Assembly (NCBI GenBank): GCA_964017195.1
Contig: OZ024890.1
Span: forward strand, 50,645,593 to 50,709,592
Origin: Siderastrea radians
Taxonomy: Eukaryota; Cnidaria; Anthozoa; Scleractinia; Rhizangiidae
Length of the DNA: 64,000 nt
Direction: 5' to 3'
This document shows, piece after piece, positions 1 to 12,684 of this stretch (position 1 is its first letter; each line of letters begins with the position of its first letter). Below the pieces are notes generated by a model, which worked only from the letters and a program-made list of their open reading frames with translations, searched no databases and was not told the DNA's origin. The position numbers were made by a program, and so were the translations under genes.

Positions 1-590
1 ATTTATTGAATGTTGATTAAAATGCAAAAATCGCTATTGAATCTGACTTTTGCGCAAATGTTCGTATTTTCGCGCTAATGAATGTCTCTTCGCGTAATTA
101 ATCGCCGTTTCACGCAAATGATTGCGTATTTTCTCGTAATGAACAGCAAAAGGTGTAGTCGTTCACACTGTCAGGAAACCGTCTCTTGTCATAACTCTGT
201 TGTGTCGCTCTTCCTCCCTCTTTTTCCGTTTTTGGTTTGACGCGTTTGTTTGTTTGTTCGTTTTTTATTTTTTATTTTTTTTTTAGGCAATGAACTAGAC
301 TTTCGCTATCTGGAACAGACAAAGGAAACGAATTTCTTCGAGATAGCGAGCGTTTGGGAGGGCCAATTGTGAATAATCGCGCAACAACATCCAACGGAAT
401 CCAGTTTCAGTTTGAGATAGCGGAGGATTCGTCATGCCGGGGTTCGAGACTTCCATTTAACGTTCCTGTTTAGGACTAATGATAAAATACACACTCTCCT
501 GTTTTACAGATTTCAAAGGTATTTTAGAGACCGGCAAACGTCTCCGATCTGCATACTCTCATGGTAAGCCATATTTAACAACGACACTCG
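1..590. other. Host non-coding sequence, no gene seen
   Basis: No credible coding region, RNA gene or splice pattern was recognised. The first 150 bases hold loose repeats of a motif around cgc(a/t)aatga. A T-rich tract lies near 260-285. Confidence 0.5.
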
Positions 591-599
591 TGCTACCAT

Positions 600-965
600 A
601 CCCTGTCTAGGACAAGTCTAGTCCCTGTTTAGGACAGACTAGTACGGAATTATATACCCTGTTCAGGACAGAGAGGCCAAAACCCATACCCGCAGCATGT
701 CCCCATATAGACCATATAAGGGAGCCCCCCCCCCTTGGGGATTCCCGGTGTAAACTCGAAGCTCGTGCTAACTTGGACCACACTTGATTTCTCTTAAGAC
801 CACTGGACAAAACGTGATAGTTCGTCCTTTGAGAATGCATGCGATAAGTTGGGGCATCCTGAAGGTGGAGAGGGGGGGGAGGGGGAGGGGTACTCCCTTA
901 GATGGCCTATTCGGGGGACGTGCTGCTGACAGGGTATGGTTTTAGCCTCTCTGTCCTAGACAGGG
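600..965. repeat. Imperfect foldback repeat
   Basis: The left arm (about 655-720: accctgttcaggacagagag, then gccaaaacccatacc) is matched in reverse complement by the right arm (about 900-965: gggtatggttttagcctctc, then tgtcctagacagggt). The middle holds C- and G-rich runs. This looks like a small foldback or MITE-type element. ORFs over it are composition artefacts. Confidence 0.5.
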
Positions 966-1940
966 TGCAAGTGTGCATTTTGTCATTTGTTCAAAACAAG
1001 GACCTAAACTGGAGGGTGTTTTCCTACTCAGGGCTGGTATTTTAGGGCATTTTTTGTCCGAAACAGGGTCAGGGTTTCATGCCCTTAGCAGCGCCACACC
1101 CAAACATGGGTCAAGTGCCCCTCCGGGGGTGGCAGCAGGAATCCCATCCCCCGATAACTAGAACCTTTTTTGATTTCCCTTCAAGGTTCAAGTTATCGGG
1201 AGTCAACTGAAATTACGTTGCGCGAGGGACTACGTGCCGTCCAACTTGGGAAATACTAATTGGACAGCTGAATGGGATTTTAGGCTAGCCGTAACCATAG
1301 TAACCACCCAGCTAAAGTTCCGGGCCTAAAGCTTCAAGGGCAGTCGGGAGGACTTACAATGCGTGACGGATTCTTTTGGGTAAAAGGGCTTTTGCACGTT
1401 GAACAGTTTGCCAAAAGAATTACTAAATATCCGATTGGTTTCATGGTACAATTTTATCGAGTCTGCGTGAACCACACGCTTTGTCAAATAATAGGAAATC
1501 GATATTCAGGACTGTGCGACAGAAAGTGACAGACACCGGAAATTCACCTAACAGCTACTTCGTACTTTGAACTCCCTTTATATCGCTTTGCTATTTCGCA
1601 AGATTGTTTTCAACGTTCAGTTCGCGTCCTGATATTCGTTTTGTTTTAACTGTTACATAGCAGGTGTAGTTCCCAGCTTTGAAAATAGGTTATCTTGACT
1701 CAAGAAAGGAATGAAGCTGGGATCAGGAGACTTATCGCTTTTCATACCTCAGGAAGAAAGAAATGGAGCTGGGATCAGGAGACTTATGCTTTTCATACCT
1801 CAGGATCGACATGAAGATTTATGAGGCTCATTATGGACTCATTATGGACATGTTATCAGTCCTGGGTGAGTTTTTGCTCTTTTAGCTTATTCATACGCTA
1901 AAATATAAATCTCGGTTTTAAAATGTTCTATGGGCTACTT

Positions 1941-1947
1941 AATAATA

Positions 1948-1978
<31 letters not shown>

Positions 1979-2023
1979 CGACGACGACGACGACGATGAT
2001 GATGATGATGACGATGATGATGA

Positions 2024-2061
<38 letters not shown>
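1941..2061. repeat. GAT/GAC trinucleotide microsatellite
   Basis: A long run of gat units with an internal block of gac units. Simple repeat; no coding role is supported. Confidence 0.95.
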
Positions 2062-2817
2062 ACATTTATCTAGCGCTGTTTCCCGGTGGTTCAACAGCGC
2101 TTTATAGATGTTTAAAAATTACTGTTAAAAACTGTCTAACAGTTGAAAAGCACCAGCGTTCATACACTTTGCACTAGCTGATACATATGCAGCTTGCTTT
2201 TTACAGTGCAGCTACTCGAACCGGGCCACTTGGAAGAAAATTGACCAATCGCAACGCTAATTGAAAACAAAAGACTGTAACCTTTTTCCATAAACTGACC
2301 AATAACGTTGAAGGATCTAGACGATACATCTCCAAATAAATTTGAAACTGTCTCATTCTGCGCACCTCTCGGGAAATAGACGAATTTTTTCATTGGTTAG
2401 CTTCAATGATGGAGCGGTGTTGACTCGATGTGACTGAAATCTGGTGGATTGTTTTTACGCGTCACATAAGCTATGAGCTTATTGTAAATGCAAATGTTTC
2501 CAAAATGGCTTTTGCCAGAAAAAAACAAGTAAGACTGAATCGAGAGGGCGGCGTATACGGCAGCAGTCGCCGAGATTCCCAGCTATTACGAGATTACGTT
2601 TCAGACTTGCACCACGCTCACATATAAAGGATTTGGATTTTCTTGCAGTATTGAGACCGCGGCTGCGAAAGGGCTGCAGAAGCCAGAATCAATACATCAA
2701 CGATAAGCACCTGTTAATTCAAAAAGCCCTTAGTGAATGAGGAGATTTGGGAACCTCCGTTTATAATTGAACGATCAAAGGGCGCAAATGTCGATATTTA
2801 TCTTTACATCTGTTTGC

Positions 2818-3156
2818 GGCAGGGGTATTTTGCAGAACGCAGAACGCAGAACACAGAATGATGGTCAGCGCTATAGTGTGAAACAGGTAGGTACATCATA
2901 CATGATAAACTGATATATCCTAACCCTAACCCTAATCCTAATCCTAACCCTAATCCTAATCCTAACCCTAACCCTAACCCTAAACCTAAACCCTAAACCC
3001 TAACCCTAACCCTAGGTTTAGGGTTAGGGTTAGGCGTGTATGATATCAGTTTATCATATATGATGTACCTACCTGTTTCACACTCTATCCGCTCACCATC
3101 ATTCTGTGTTCTGCGTTCTGCGTTCTGCGTTCTGCGTTCTGCAAAATACCCCTGCC
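2818..3156. repeat. Large palindromic element with telomere-like repeat core
   Basis: The two arms (about 2818-2925 and 3045-3156) are inverted copies. Outermost is ggcaggggtattttgcagaa, then tandem ctgcgtt/gcagaac units, an atgatggt stretch, and a gaaacaggtaggtac segment. The centre (about 2920-3035) holds some 15-20 degenerate CCCTAA units that switch to TTAGGG at about 3013, so the core is itself inverted. A foldback or MITE-like origin is likely. It could also be an interstitial telomeric block captured inside such an element. Confidence 0.8.
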
Positions 3157-3599
3157 CATCTGTTTGTTGATACCGGCTGCGCTGAGCGAACGCTTATCAG
3201 AATCAAGCAAGTTTGTTGCGTTACCGAATTTCATTTCGGAAAAGGTTTGTTCTACAAACAAACTACTGCTGAAGCGAAAGGATTGTTTAAGGTTTGTTTA
3301 TGGGAGAAAATTTTATTATCAATTGCGAATTCGACATCTCAATATTCTGCTCAAAATTTAGCACATGTAGGATCGAAAGCAACCAATCGTAGACGTGACA
3401 GTTTCCCGAGCGGTCATGATCAGAGGTCACGGTGTCAATTTTTTTAGAACGTGCATTGTCTGCCTGCTTCAACGTTATTGGTTGTTTAGAAAAAAACTTT
3501 CTTGTCTTTTGTTTTCAATTAGCATTGCGATTGGTCAGTTTTCTTCCAACTGGCCCGGCTGGAGTAGCCGCACTGTAACTCACAGCTGATAAATCTATT

Positions 3600-4840
3600 T
3601 AATTTTTTCATAAACTTGACCGTGCTTTGGATTTTGGACTTACATCAACAAAAAGAAAAACTCACCACGTCTGAAGACACCCTTGTGACTTTCCTCTTGC
3701 ATCTACAGGAAAGGACCGATAACGTTGTTATCGTATTCATTGGGAGCCATCCTTTCAGGCTAGATATCGGGAAAATCCACTTTTAGGTGTATGAGAATTA
3801 ATCATAAGTATCCGGTTATCCTAGCTTGAGATCGAAAACATTATTTTAAGTTTTTTCTCTGTTGTCATGATATTTGCAATTCATTGCCTGTGATATTTTT
3901 ATCTTTAATCATCGCGCCACAGATTTAAGTTAATTACTTTTTACTTGGAAATGAGGCCATGGATTCGTCGAAACGTCGTATCTTTCTCGATAATTTTTCA
4001 AAAATGTCTTTCATCAAAACGTTTTGATAATCACATTTTCTAGGCGCGTCACTACCAAAGCTTAAGCAAACATTACATTAAGGGCTAAGAACACGCGATC
4101 ATTTCGCCGATTAGAAAATTCACCAAGCATTTTAGGGGGCCTTTGTTGCTCTCAATTTAGTTTACGTCGACTTTGTACTTTAAAGTTTCCATGAATGGAT
4201 CTTTCTGTTTTAAGCAATGTTTGAACTCGTCCGAGTGCATTACTTTTGATCCCTTGTTGACCATGCTTTGGTTTCTGAACTTTGATCAAGAAGTAAAAAC
4301 ATACTATGTCTGACTTCATCCGTGTTGCTTTCTTCTGATACCATAGGTATAGGGACCAACGACTGCGTTATTGTGTGCAAAATAACAGCTTTTTATCTAA
4401 ACTGATCGAAATTCGTTACAAAATTTGTAGGTCTTTGCAATACGACTTTTACCCAAGGAAAATGCCTTCTAATTTTAAAACGTGTGTAATACAAAGGATA
4501 ACATACTTTATCATTGTACCTGCTAAGATGAGCAACAACCTAGAAACATTAATGCTAAGTGTGAGAACTACACTTGTTTTTATGTTGTTTGGTTTTCAGG
4601 TGACCCTACTTTAAGTTTCCGGATACCTTGCACTGAGGCCTGTTGAGGAAATGTTGTACCCCAAGGTCACAGTAATACTTGTTTTCATGTGCATGTGTAT
4701 GTCCACAGTTGAGATAGCAGAAGCATCTACAAAAGGTATATAAATCTAGTTAAAACAGTAAAACAGCACTTTAAAAGATAAAACACATTTTTCGTAACTA
4801 ACCTTGAGCCACTGCAGTATTTTGTAGGAGTAGATAGAGA
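3600..4840. other. Host non-coding sequence, no gene seen
   Basis: AT-rich sequence without a convincing open frame, splice-consistent exon pair or RNA gene. Confidence 0.45.
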
Positions 4841-5126
4841 TACAGTGGAACTCGGTTAATGCGGACACCAAGGGGACATGCCATAGTGTCCGTATTATCC
4901 GGGTGTCCGTAGTAAGCGGGCTCTCAGAAAAAACGTCACGGACACATGTTTTATCAATATAAAGACTAAAGCAGGCATCTTTACGAGAACACGTTGCTTG
5001 ATTTCTTAACTGTGACTGTAACAAGTTCATCCTAAAGAAACCTCACCATCATTTATCATAGTCTCAGACTAAAATTACTTTTAAGTATTGTTCTTGAGAC
5101 ACGACTGAATGGAATCATTTGAAAAT

Positions 5127-5396
5127 TTAAAAGTCCGTGACTTTACTTTGTGCTGACGCTTTTAGTTTGCGATCCAGCCAGGTGGACTGAATATTAGACA
5201 GAACCTTTGAAAGGTCACTCGCCATTTCTGTTAAGTTTTCACTGGTAAGATATTCAGTCGTGTCCTCGGGCATTATCATAGCTTCTTTCAGTGATTTGAC
5301 TTTAGGCTCCTTCGACTCGGCATTTACCGCAACAATATCCTCATCACTGTCGTTGTCTTGTGAATTCTGAGAGGTGGATGCCGATAGGCTGGACAA
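5127..5396 (-). pseudogene. Possible transposase C-terminal remnant in Tigger-like element
   Basis: An 89-residue open frame, rich in acidic and polar residues, lying wholly inside the 4843-5841 element. Its position and a helical lysine-rich end fit the acidic tail that follows the DDE domain in pogo/Tigger transposases. No catalytic motif is present and the match is from general appearance only. A chance ORF is possible. Confidence 0.35.
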
Positions 5397-5512
5397 AAAT
5401 TCCTCCTACCAGTTAGCGTTCAGCTCTGTGCACGTTGGCAGAGTAGAATTGCAATCTGCTTTTAATTGTATTTGTCTTCTATTCTATCTTCTAATGCAAT
5501 TCGTTTGTGGTG

Positions 5513-5515
5513 AAA

Positions 5516-5578
<63 letters not shown>

Positions 5579-5580
5579 AA
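5513..5580. repeat. AATA tetranucleotide microsatellite
   Basis: About 17 uninterrupted aaat/aata units. Simple repeat inside the Tigger-like element. Confidence 0.95.
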
Positions 5581-5843
5581 TAAAAGGTACATCTGAGCCA
5601 GACCCGGAACTCGCATCGCAATGCGCAGATAACCAGTGTCCGTAAAGCGGGGTCGACGATATATGAGTGTTTGTGACTCGGGACACAGGAAAGTGTCCGT
5701 TGTCCGTATTAACCACGGTGTCCGTATTTAGCGGGTTAGTTTTAGAGAAAATATATGTGCCTTTCGTCGGGGACAAACGAAACTGTCCGTTATATACGGG
5801 TGTCCGTATTAAGCGGGTGTCCGTAGAGCGGGGTTCCACTGTA

Positions 5844-6560
5844 CAGTCGAACCTCCGCTTGCGGGCACCTCCCGTACGCGGATACCAAACTGCGGTCCCG
5901 GCGACTTCTGCACTAAAAATCTACATTTATAACCACCTAAAACACGAGCTCACACGACAGAGTTCCACTCCATTTTATATACTACACAACTGTCGATTTG
6001 CTCCCTTGTAACCCTGACCGCATTAAAGAATTATTCTAGAATCCACTATGACTGGCACCCCGCGAGTTCGTTTTTCAAGGAGTCTCACTTTCATGTGAAT
6101 GGCTGAAACAGAAATTAACAATGGATTTATTGTGAGATACTTGTGTACCAAGAATGTATTGCCTCGAATTTTTTCAGTTATATGCACAGCAGTGTTTACA
6201 CATATTTAAAAGCTGTTTTGTTGAAGTCACTTAAAGTATAAACTCTATTATGCCAAAAAGTTCAAGAAATCTTGGACAGCCTTTTCCGGTAGCTCCACAC
6301 TGTATCCGGCACCTCAGTTGACCCGTTTTTCGTTTTTTTGTTACTTTGCTGAGTTTGGTTACCGCTTGAGAGACAGTCACGACAGTCACGTTGCCACAAG
6401 TTTTCATTTGAAACGTGCCCAGTGATTCAGAAGGCATGACTGACACACCCTACACAGCCTATGATCCTTTCAGTCCTTTAACCTCCTATAAGCGGACACT
6501 TGGCGTAAGTGGACACCTACGCTCTGTCCCGAGGGTTTCCGCTTACGGGAGGTACGATTG
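5844..6560. mobile_element. Second Tigger-like element abutting the first
   Basis: Begins cagtcgaacctcc at 5844 and ends ggtacgattg at 6560, an imperfect inverted match (the right end reads CAATCGTACCTCC on the other strand). It is followed by TA (6561-6562) and preceded by the TA at 5842-5843 that also bounds the first element. Subterminal repeats such as gcggacacttggcgtaagtg resemble those of its neighbour. No intact transposase is present. Confidence 0.7.
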
Positions 6561-6775
6561 TACTTTCAATAGATACTGTTAGAGGATGGGACCACTGTGC
6601 AATGAGAGTATTATGGGATATGTGTAAGGAGACATGTTTGGAGACACGTTAAGTAAATGTTGAGTTGCTGTTATCTGCTGTTTGTCCTGTTTTCCATCGT
6701 ATAACAGATACGGTCACGAAAATCATTATTTTATCTTCATAAATTCGAAGTCAAGCAAAGTTTTTGATTCATTGA

Positions 6776-6782
6776 TCATCAC

Positions 6783-6863
<81 letters not shown>
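6776..6863. repeat. ATC trinucleotide microsatellite
   Basis: An essentially uninterrupted atc run of nearly 30 units. The polyisoleucine ORF across it is an artefact. Confidence 0.95.
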
Positions 6864-6865
<2 letters not shown>

Positions 6866-6945
6866 ATATAATTAATATTATTATACATTGTAGTCACTAT
6901 CTGTCTTTTCATTGGCTAAGAGCCTACAGTTAATTCTGGGAATCA

Positions 6946-7007
6946 GCGCAACCTACAGATTATTCACTAATCTGCTAGCAGATTAGTGAATAATCTGTAG
7001 GTTGCGC
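6946..7007. repeat. Perfect 62-bp palindrome
   Basis: Two 31-base arms with no spacer. The sequence starts gcgcaacctacag and ends ctgtaggttgcgc, with its centre at ctgCTAGcag (between 6976 and 6977). Every base pairs by eye. It could extrude as a cruciform, or be a minimal foldback element. Confidence 0.95.
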
Positions 7008-7259
7008 GCGCAATGCATGATTTCCAAGAGCAATGTGGGAGGCATCTGAAAGCGAAGTAAATTCATGGCTTGTCGATCCGCTTCTTCAACCGAGCAAGAA
7101 ATTGAAAAATTGCTGAAACAAAAAGACTCGGAAAGCAAAAGAAGGCTGACAAAAATTGCGAAGGAACTGTTCCACGAAAACCTTAAGGAAAAAAGCTTTC
7201 AGAAGCCGGAAGAGAAGAACGACACAAATGTCAAAATTGTTTGCCGTCATTTTGTTTAG

Positions 7260-9215
7260 CTGTAAAACAATTTATAATAAAACAATAATTAGATTTGGTT
7301 TTTGCGATATCCGGAATAATCCGGAATAAGAGATGCTGTTGGAGCGGATTAAAATGCTGCCACCATTTTTTTACGTAAGTTTAAATATAGTATTTTTTTA
7401 TTGTTTATTAGCATTGATGTTCTATTTTTCTTCTTGAGAGAATTGACTTACTCCCATGTTGTTTCCTGCTATGTTCCAGCAGCTCACAATAGGCCCTTTG
7501 CATGCCTTTGCAAATCCGTGAATCTAGGTGCCCACAACTGTACAACTCCACTTGTAAGGGCCCATCTTTGATAAACCAGAGGATTTTCATATTTTTTTAA
7601 CGTCCCACTACGCCGTTTGCCATACAGCTCGATGGATTTTGTACCATGTGACCAAGCCATGCAAAGGGCCTATTGTGTAATTACCCATTGCCTCCATCTG
7701 AAACCAAGGCCTGTTGCTAATCTACTCTTGTGAATCTTTGATGAAATTGATATCGTCGTTTAAAAACGATAGTTTTCTAACCCAAGAATTTTATTTTAGT
7801 TTGAGTCGAAGTAATTAATTAAATCTTGAAAGACAGTTCGACTCAAAGCAATGTTTTCAAACTTATGTTTAACCCCCGGCCATCTGTATACAAGCAAAAA
7901 CACACCATGGTACGGGAGGGGGGGGGGGGGGGGGAGGCTTGCGCTGGAGTTCATCTTCTTTTTACAAGATTGGTAGATATTGTTATTTAACATTTTAATG
8001 GTGTCACCGCTGGGTGACTGGCAATTGCAATGGCTGTGTTTTGCTCATTGTAATTTTTTTACGCTTCCAAGTGTGTCAGCAAAGTTGCCAAGTGCTCAAC
8101 AAAGTGCAAAATGTGGCGAACTCTTATAGTTTACACATCTAGGAGATCTCTGAATAAATTACTCGTTTATATTTTTTTTATCCTTGAAAGATTTTTCCAA
8201 AATTTGTTTACAGGATGTTAAACAGAAGGCACAACTCGTACTGATTTTTTGAAACTCATTTTCCTTCTTCTTCTCATCTGGATATTAAAACTAAGAAAAG
8301 GATCGCATCACGATTAATGCCACAGATTTCGTCCCCTTTGTCGTCATTTCTGTTTTGTTTGTTGTAGTCGTTGTTTATTAATTAAAAGCTCCTTGGATTG
8401 ATTTGTACGACTTGTAAACTGCCTCTATATTCAGTGACAGTCTTAGTATCTTGGTCTCATTATCTAAGTCTTAAAGAGAAAACTCACCGGCAAAACGAGT
8501 ATTTAAAACGAATACTAACACGTAAAGAAAAATGCAACCTTTGACTTCCGTACTATTTCGGCTGGGCGGAATGAAAGGTTTTGCTGCCCTCAAGGCTGGA
8601 TGTAAGGATTTCTCTGCATTTCTCTTTACATTCACATTTCAGCTCTTTAGTTTTCAGTGGACGCCTACAGGAATAGGCAGTAGAAGATCTTTGATCATTT
8701 CTAAACAATAAACACCTAAAAACGTGGCAGAGAAACGACCAAACGAGCACTTGTGCTAAGAATGATTTAATAGAAAGTGATTCAATTGGTTCAAAGAAAG
8801 GTTTAAAGCAGTTTGAACTCAATGTGAAAGACATACAAAAAAGAGCTATTTTTTTGTATTTTCAGCAGTATCAGATCATTTCTTGGGTATAGGCGAAAAG
8901 ACAAGATAAAAGCAACTTGTACCTTCACAACAACAAAAGCCCAATTCCAACCTGGGTTTGACTTGTACAAAAAGATACGCCTTTATTGTGGCCAATGGTC
9001 TTAAAATCATTCATTGAACTCACAGCTTTAACGAGGTTTTATTCGCAGATGTTTTTTCAATTGCGTGTTCGAAAAACGTAGAAAAACTCGCGATCGAATG
9101 GCGTCTACTGCGAATTGCGACTAAATATCTCCATGGGCTCGGATTACTAAGTATTTCGAATTGCCAGTGTGCACACTCTGTATATTTTCATTTACAATGA
9201 CAGACTAATGATCCA
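7260..9215. other. Host non-coding sequence, no gene seen
   Basis: No supported gene. There is a poly-G run near 7918-7934. Short open frames here have no recognisable domain. Confidence 0.4.
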
Positions 9216-9217
9216 CG

Positions 9218-9277
9218 TAGATGATGATAGCGATGATGATGATGATGATGATGATGATGGTGATGATGATGGTGATG

Positions 9278-9309
<32 letters not shown>

Positions 9310-9366
9310 GACGAAGACGACGACGGCGACTATGATGATTATGATGATGATGATAAAGATGATGTG
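9218..9366. repeat. GAT-rich trinucleotide repeat
   Basis: Imperfect gat repeat with ggt, gac and gaa variants. The polyaspartate ORF spanning it is not credible as a gene. Confidence 0.9.
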
Positions 9367-10385
9367 ATGTCGTTATCGCTGCTATTGCTTTCGTTTGTTA
9401 CGTAGGTGTAGCCAACCAGAGGGTCACTGTAAACGCAACCGGGGAAACAACATTCCGTGGGAGCTCGTGCAGAGATCAGATGAAGCCACTGAGGTAATGA
9501 CGTTGGAAGGTGATATCAGCTTCACCCCCGGACAGCGATTCTAGGGAAGATGCCTGCCTGACAGGTATGTACAGGATGAATTTTGAACCCCTCTATTACG
9601 AAACCTGTTTGGCACGAATGGTAAAGTTGATTGGGTTATACAACGAGAAAGGAAGTTTTTCATGCTTAAATAGTTTTTTGACCAGGGAAGCCTCAGAGTG
9701 AGAATAATACAAGTTTATTTAAAACGGTCTCACTCAAGCGAAGGATCGCTTTACGAGGAAAGGTTGTTCACTCTATTGAGTCGGATTTTAGAGTTGGCTG
9801 TGAAGAAATTCCCGTCTTCTAAGTCATGTTTATCAGGGCATTTTTCTGGGAAAGTTCCTTTATTACGAGAATTCATGGTCCTTTATACACTGTATATTCA
9901 GAAGATCTGTTTCAGCCCCAAAGTGCCAAATTAGCCCTTGAGGCCCCTGGAGCTGATCAGCCCACCGAGGGACTATTTCAGCCACAGCTGGGACAAAACT
10001 AACCCATTAAAAGCCGAAACAGCCCAACGTGGGACCCAATTTGACCCTTTGGTGCCGGCCCATCTCCTGTAAATAGGGCTATTATGGCCTTAAAATAGAG
10101 AGCCAAGTTAGCCCCAAAAATGGCACTGCATTTTACTCACTGAAACGGCCCCATTTTGGGGGCTAAAACAGAACTTCTGAATTTACAGTGTGTTGACTGC
10201 TTAAAAATGACCGGCAAAAGGTTGCTAAGAAGGGTGACTGAAGTTCAATTCCAAAGTTTGCGGGTGCATACGGTCCGGCCAAAAAACTACAGAGGTTCTG
10301 CGGAATTAGTCACCCTCCTCTGAGTAGGGGGTGATTTTTGCCCGGTCGTGCATTTGAGCATAATTCGGAGCATAGTACTATCTTG

Positions 10386-10536
10386 TTAAAGGAGACACGG
10401 AGCGAGCGCGACAATCGCCCGCCGCGTGGAAACGTGACGCGCGTGGGTAGTGAGCCGGTTAATAACAGCGACTTATCATGCGAACGTTACGTATCCACGC
10501 GGCAGGCGACTATTGCCCTCGCTCTCGTGTCTTTTC
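10386..10536. repeat. Foldback (MITE-like) repeat
   Basis: The left arm (ggagacacggagcgagcgcg, then acaatcgcccgccgcgtgga) pairs with the right arm (tccacgcggcaggcgactat, then tgccctcgctctcgtgtctt) with few mismatches, around a central part of about 65 bp. The ORF that spans it is a by-product. Confidence 0.7.
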
Positions 10537-12684
10537 GTTCAACTATCCCCGAGCGGAATGAGAGACTGCTTGAAGTCTACGGTTTGATAAGCCCCCTGGG
10601 TCGTTTGATACCCTCACTCGAGTTCCTATAAGCTTACTGTGGTTTTAAACGTACCTCAGTCATGTTTAAAACTTGCTTGGAAACCCATTGCCCATTGCTT
10701 CGAAATTGAAAACAAAATAAATATCAAAGCATGCTACAAATAGCCTATTTCAGTCAAATTTTTAATAGAGCATTTGATATTTCGATTTGACTGAATGGGT
10801 GATTCTAACGTTAATTCGTTTAATTGGAACAGAGACGTTATTCACTACAATTCAATGGTTTGAGATGCTATATCAAACACTTGAAAGAGTGTTTCATCAA
10901 GTATCCAAATAATTTGAAGTCGGTTAAAAAAACTTGGCTGCGCCTCGTTTTTTCAACCCACTTCTCGGTGTCTGGATATCCTAATGAAACACCCTTTCTC
11001 AGGTTTGATATATTACTTGGCAGTTATGTCACCAATTTCTGCGGGAAGAGACAGCAATCGTACAGAGACTTTGCACGTGAATTCACTGCCAGATCTCACT
11101 GAACTGCTTCAATGTTGTCTAGGAATGCCCTTGTTAAATCCTTAATAATATTACCAAGATAAAGGGATAAATGAATTGCTATGCAAATATCCTTTCTTGA
11201 AATGGAATTTTCAAATTTAGTTTTGTCAGTCTTTTCAAAGAAAGGTAAACACAGTAAATAAATACTGTATTTTCGTGGAAGCTCCAGGGCAATACACGAC
11301 GTGTTTTGACGCATATTGCACCCGCCAAAATGTTTTAACTGTATCATAAGACAATATTCGCTCAAGACTGAGTTACTTAAGATATTTTTCACCTGATAAT
11401 TATATCTATTCGAATGACTGGTCAGACCTTACACCATTCGTGACACCAATGTTTTAACCTTTGCATCAAAAGCCGAACGAGGCTTAATCGCCATGCATCG
11501 TCGCTTGTTTATTAAGCATGCAAGATATTAATTCTCTGTGACAAAATTTCTACGATAAAATATTTGACCTTGCACGTGGGTGAACAAATTTTCTTTGACA
11601 AATGTCCTTACCTGGGTGCTGGCAATAAATTTTGGACAGCAGGACGGCTTGAACCCAACGAGAGAAAGCTGGAAAGTTGCACAAGGTAAGTGAAAAATGT
11701 TATTAAAAAATAATTGGCTTGTGAAAATGCGGAGCAGGAAAAGATAGTGAGTTTGCATGGACCATGGAAAATGGAGGCATGTAATGTCAAAATCAAGCAG
11801 GGAAGTTTCCTGAAACAGGTAAATCTCTTGGTTCACGGCCCAATAAATCTCCATAAAACCTGCGTTCGAAGGATCTGGGAACTACAATCACTGCCGAAAT
11901 GTTGAAACACCATCTGCTGAGCAGTGTTTACTTCCCTCCCCCACCTTTGCAATGTTGTTTCAAAACAAATAAAAACCAAAAGAAAACTGGTGCGTTTTTG
12001 TGTATCTCAACGTTGAACAAGGGGGAAGGGGAAGGGTGCTTCAACGACTCGTGGCAGTGATTGTAGCTTTCCACAAATCTGAGCATATTTTACATTGGAC
12101 AAATTTTCATTGATTTCATTTGTCCATGAAAATTTGACTAATTCTCTCATCTACACGAGCAAATAGAGTAATGTTTATGGTAGAAAATCTGTCAGAGAAA
12201 ATTTGTTCGTGCCGCCCATTCGTAACGTGTCACAATTTGTTGGTTTACTTACCAAGACTTTCACGAAATCTCACCACATCGAACGAACAAATCAAATTGA
12301 AAATCAAATGGTATTCTCACCTTTTTGCTTCAAGTAGAGTTTTTACGGATTGGGTTACTAAACAATTTGCTTTCTCTCTGGTTTCTCTTGCACTCAAAAA
12401 GCGTCAAAAATACTAGAAATGCTGCAGTAGAGTGCTCAGCGAAAGAGCTATTAAAAATCCTTTAATGAACGTGACACACTATAGCCTGTGACCAGGCACC
12501 GCAGTGGGGAAAACGCACAAAAAGAAATCGGCGAGCGAAGCGAGCCGAGCGTCTCTTCGCCGAGTCTCTTCCCTCGTTCTCGCCCTTTGTTTTCTTCGCG
12601 CGTTCCTTTTCTTCACTCTTTCCGCGACCAGAGAGTCTGTTCATAGGTTAGCCATACTACTGAGAATTCTTTAGAATAAGCCAT

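Larger units (their letters stand above)
4843..5841. mobile_element. Tigger/pogo-like DNA transposon, about 1 kb, defective
   Basis: The ends are inverted copies beginning cagtggaac (4843) and ending gttccactg (5841), and both sides are flanked by TA (4841-4842 and 5842-5843), the duplication typical of pogo/Tigger elements. Tandem motifs of the type gtgtccgtattaagcggg fill the subterminal regions at both ends. It contains a broken coding remnant (5127-5396) and an AATA microsatellite (about 5513-5580). Too short to encode a full transposase. Confidence 0.75.

Noticed and set aside
2920..3035. CRISPR-like or true chromosome-end array
   Set aside because: The repeats are contiguous telomere-like hexamers without spacers, and they lie inside a palindrome with sequence on both sides.
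6682..6933. Polyisoleucine ORF
   Set aside because: Produced by the ATC microsatellite.
9169..9405. Polyaspartate ORF
   Set aside because: Produced by the GAT repeat.
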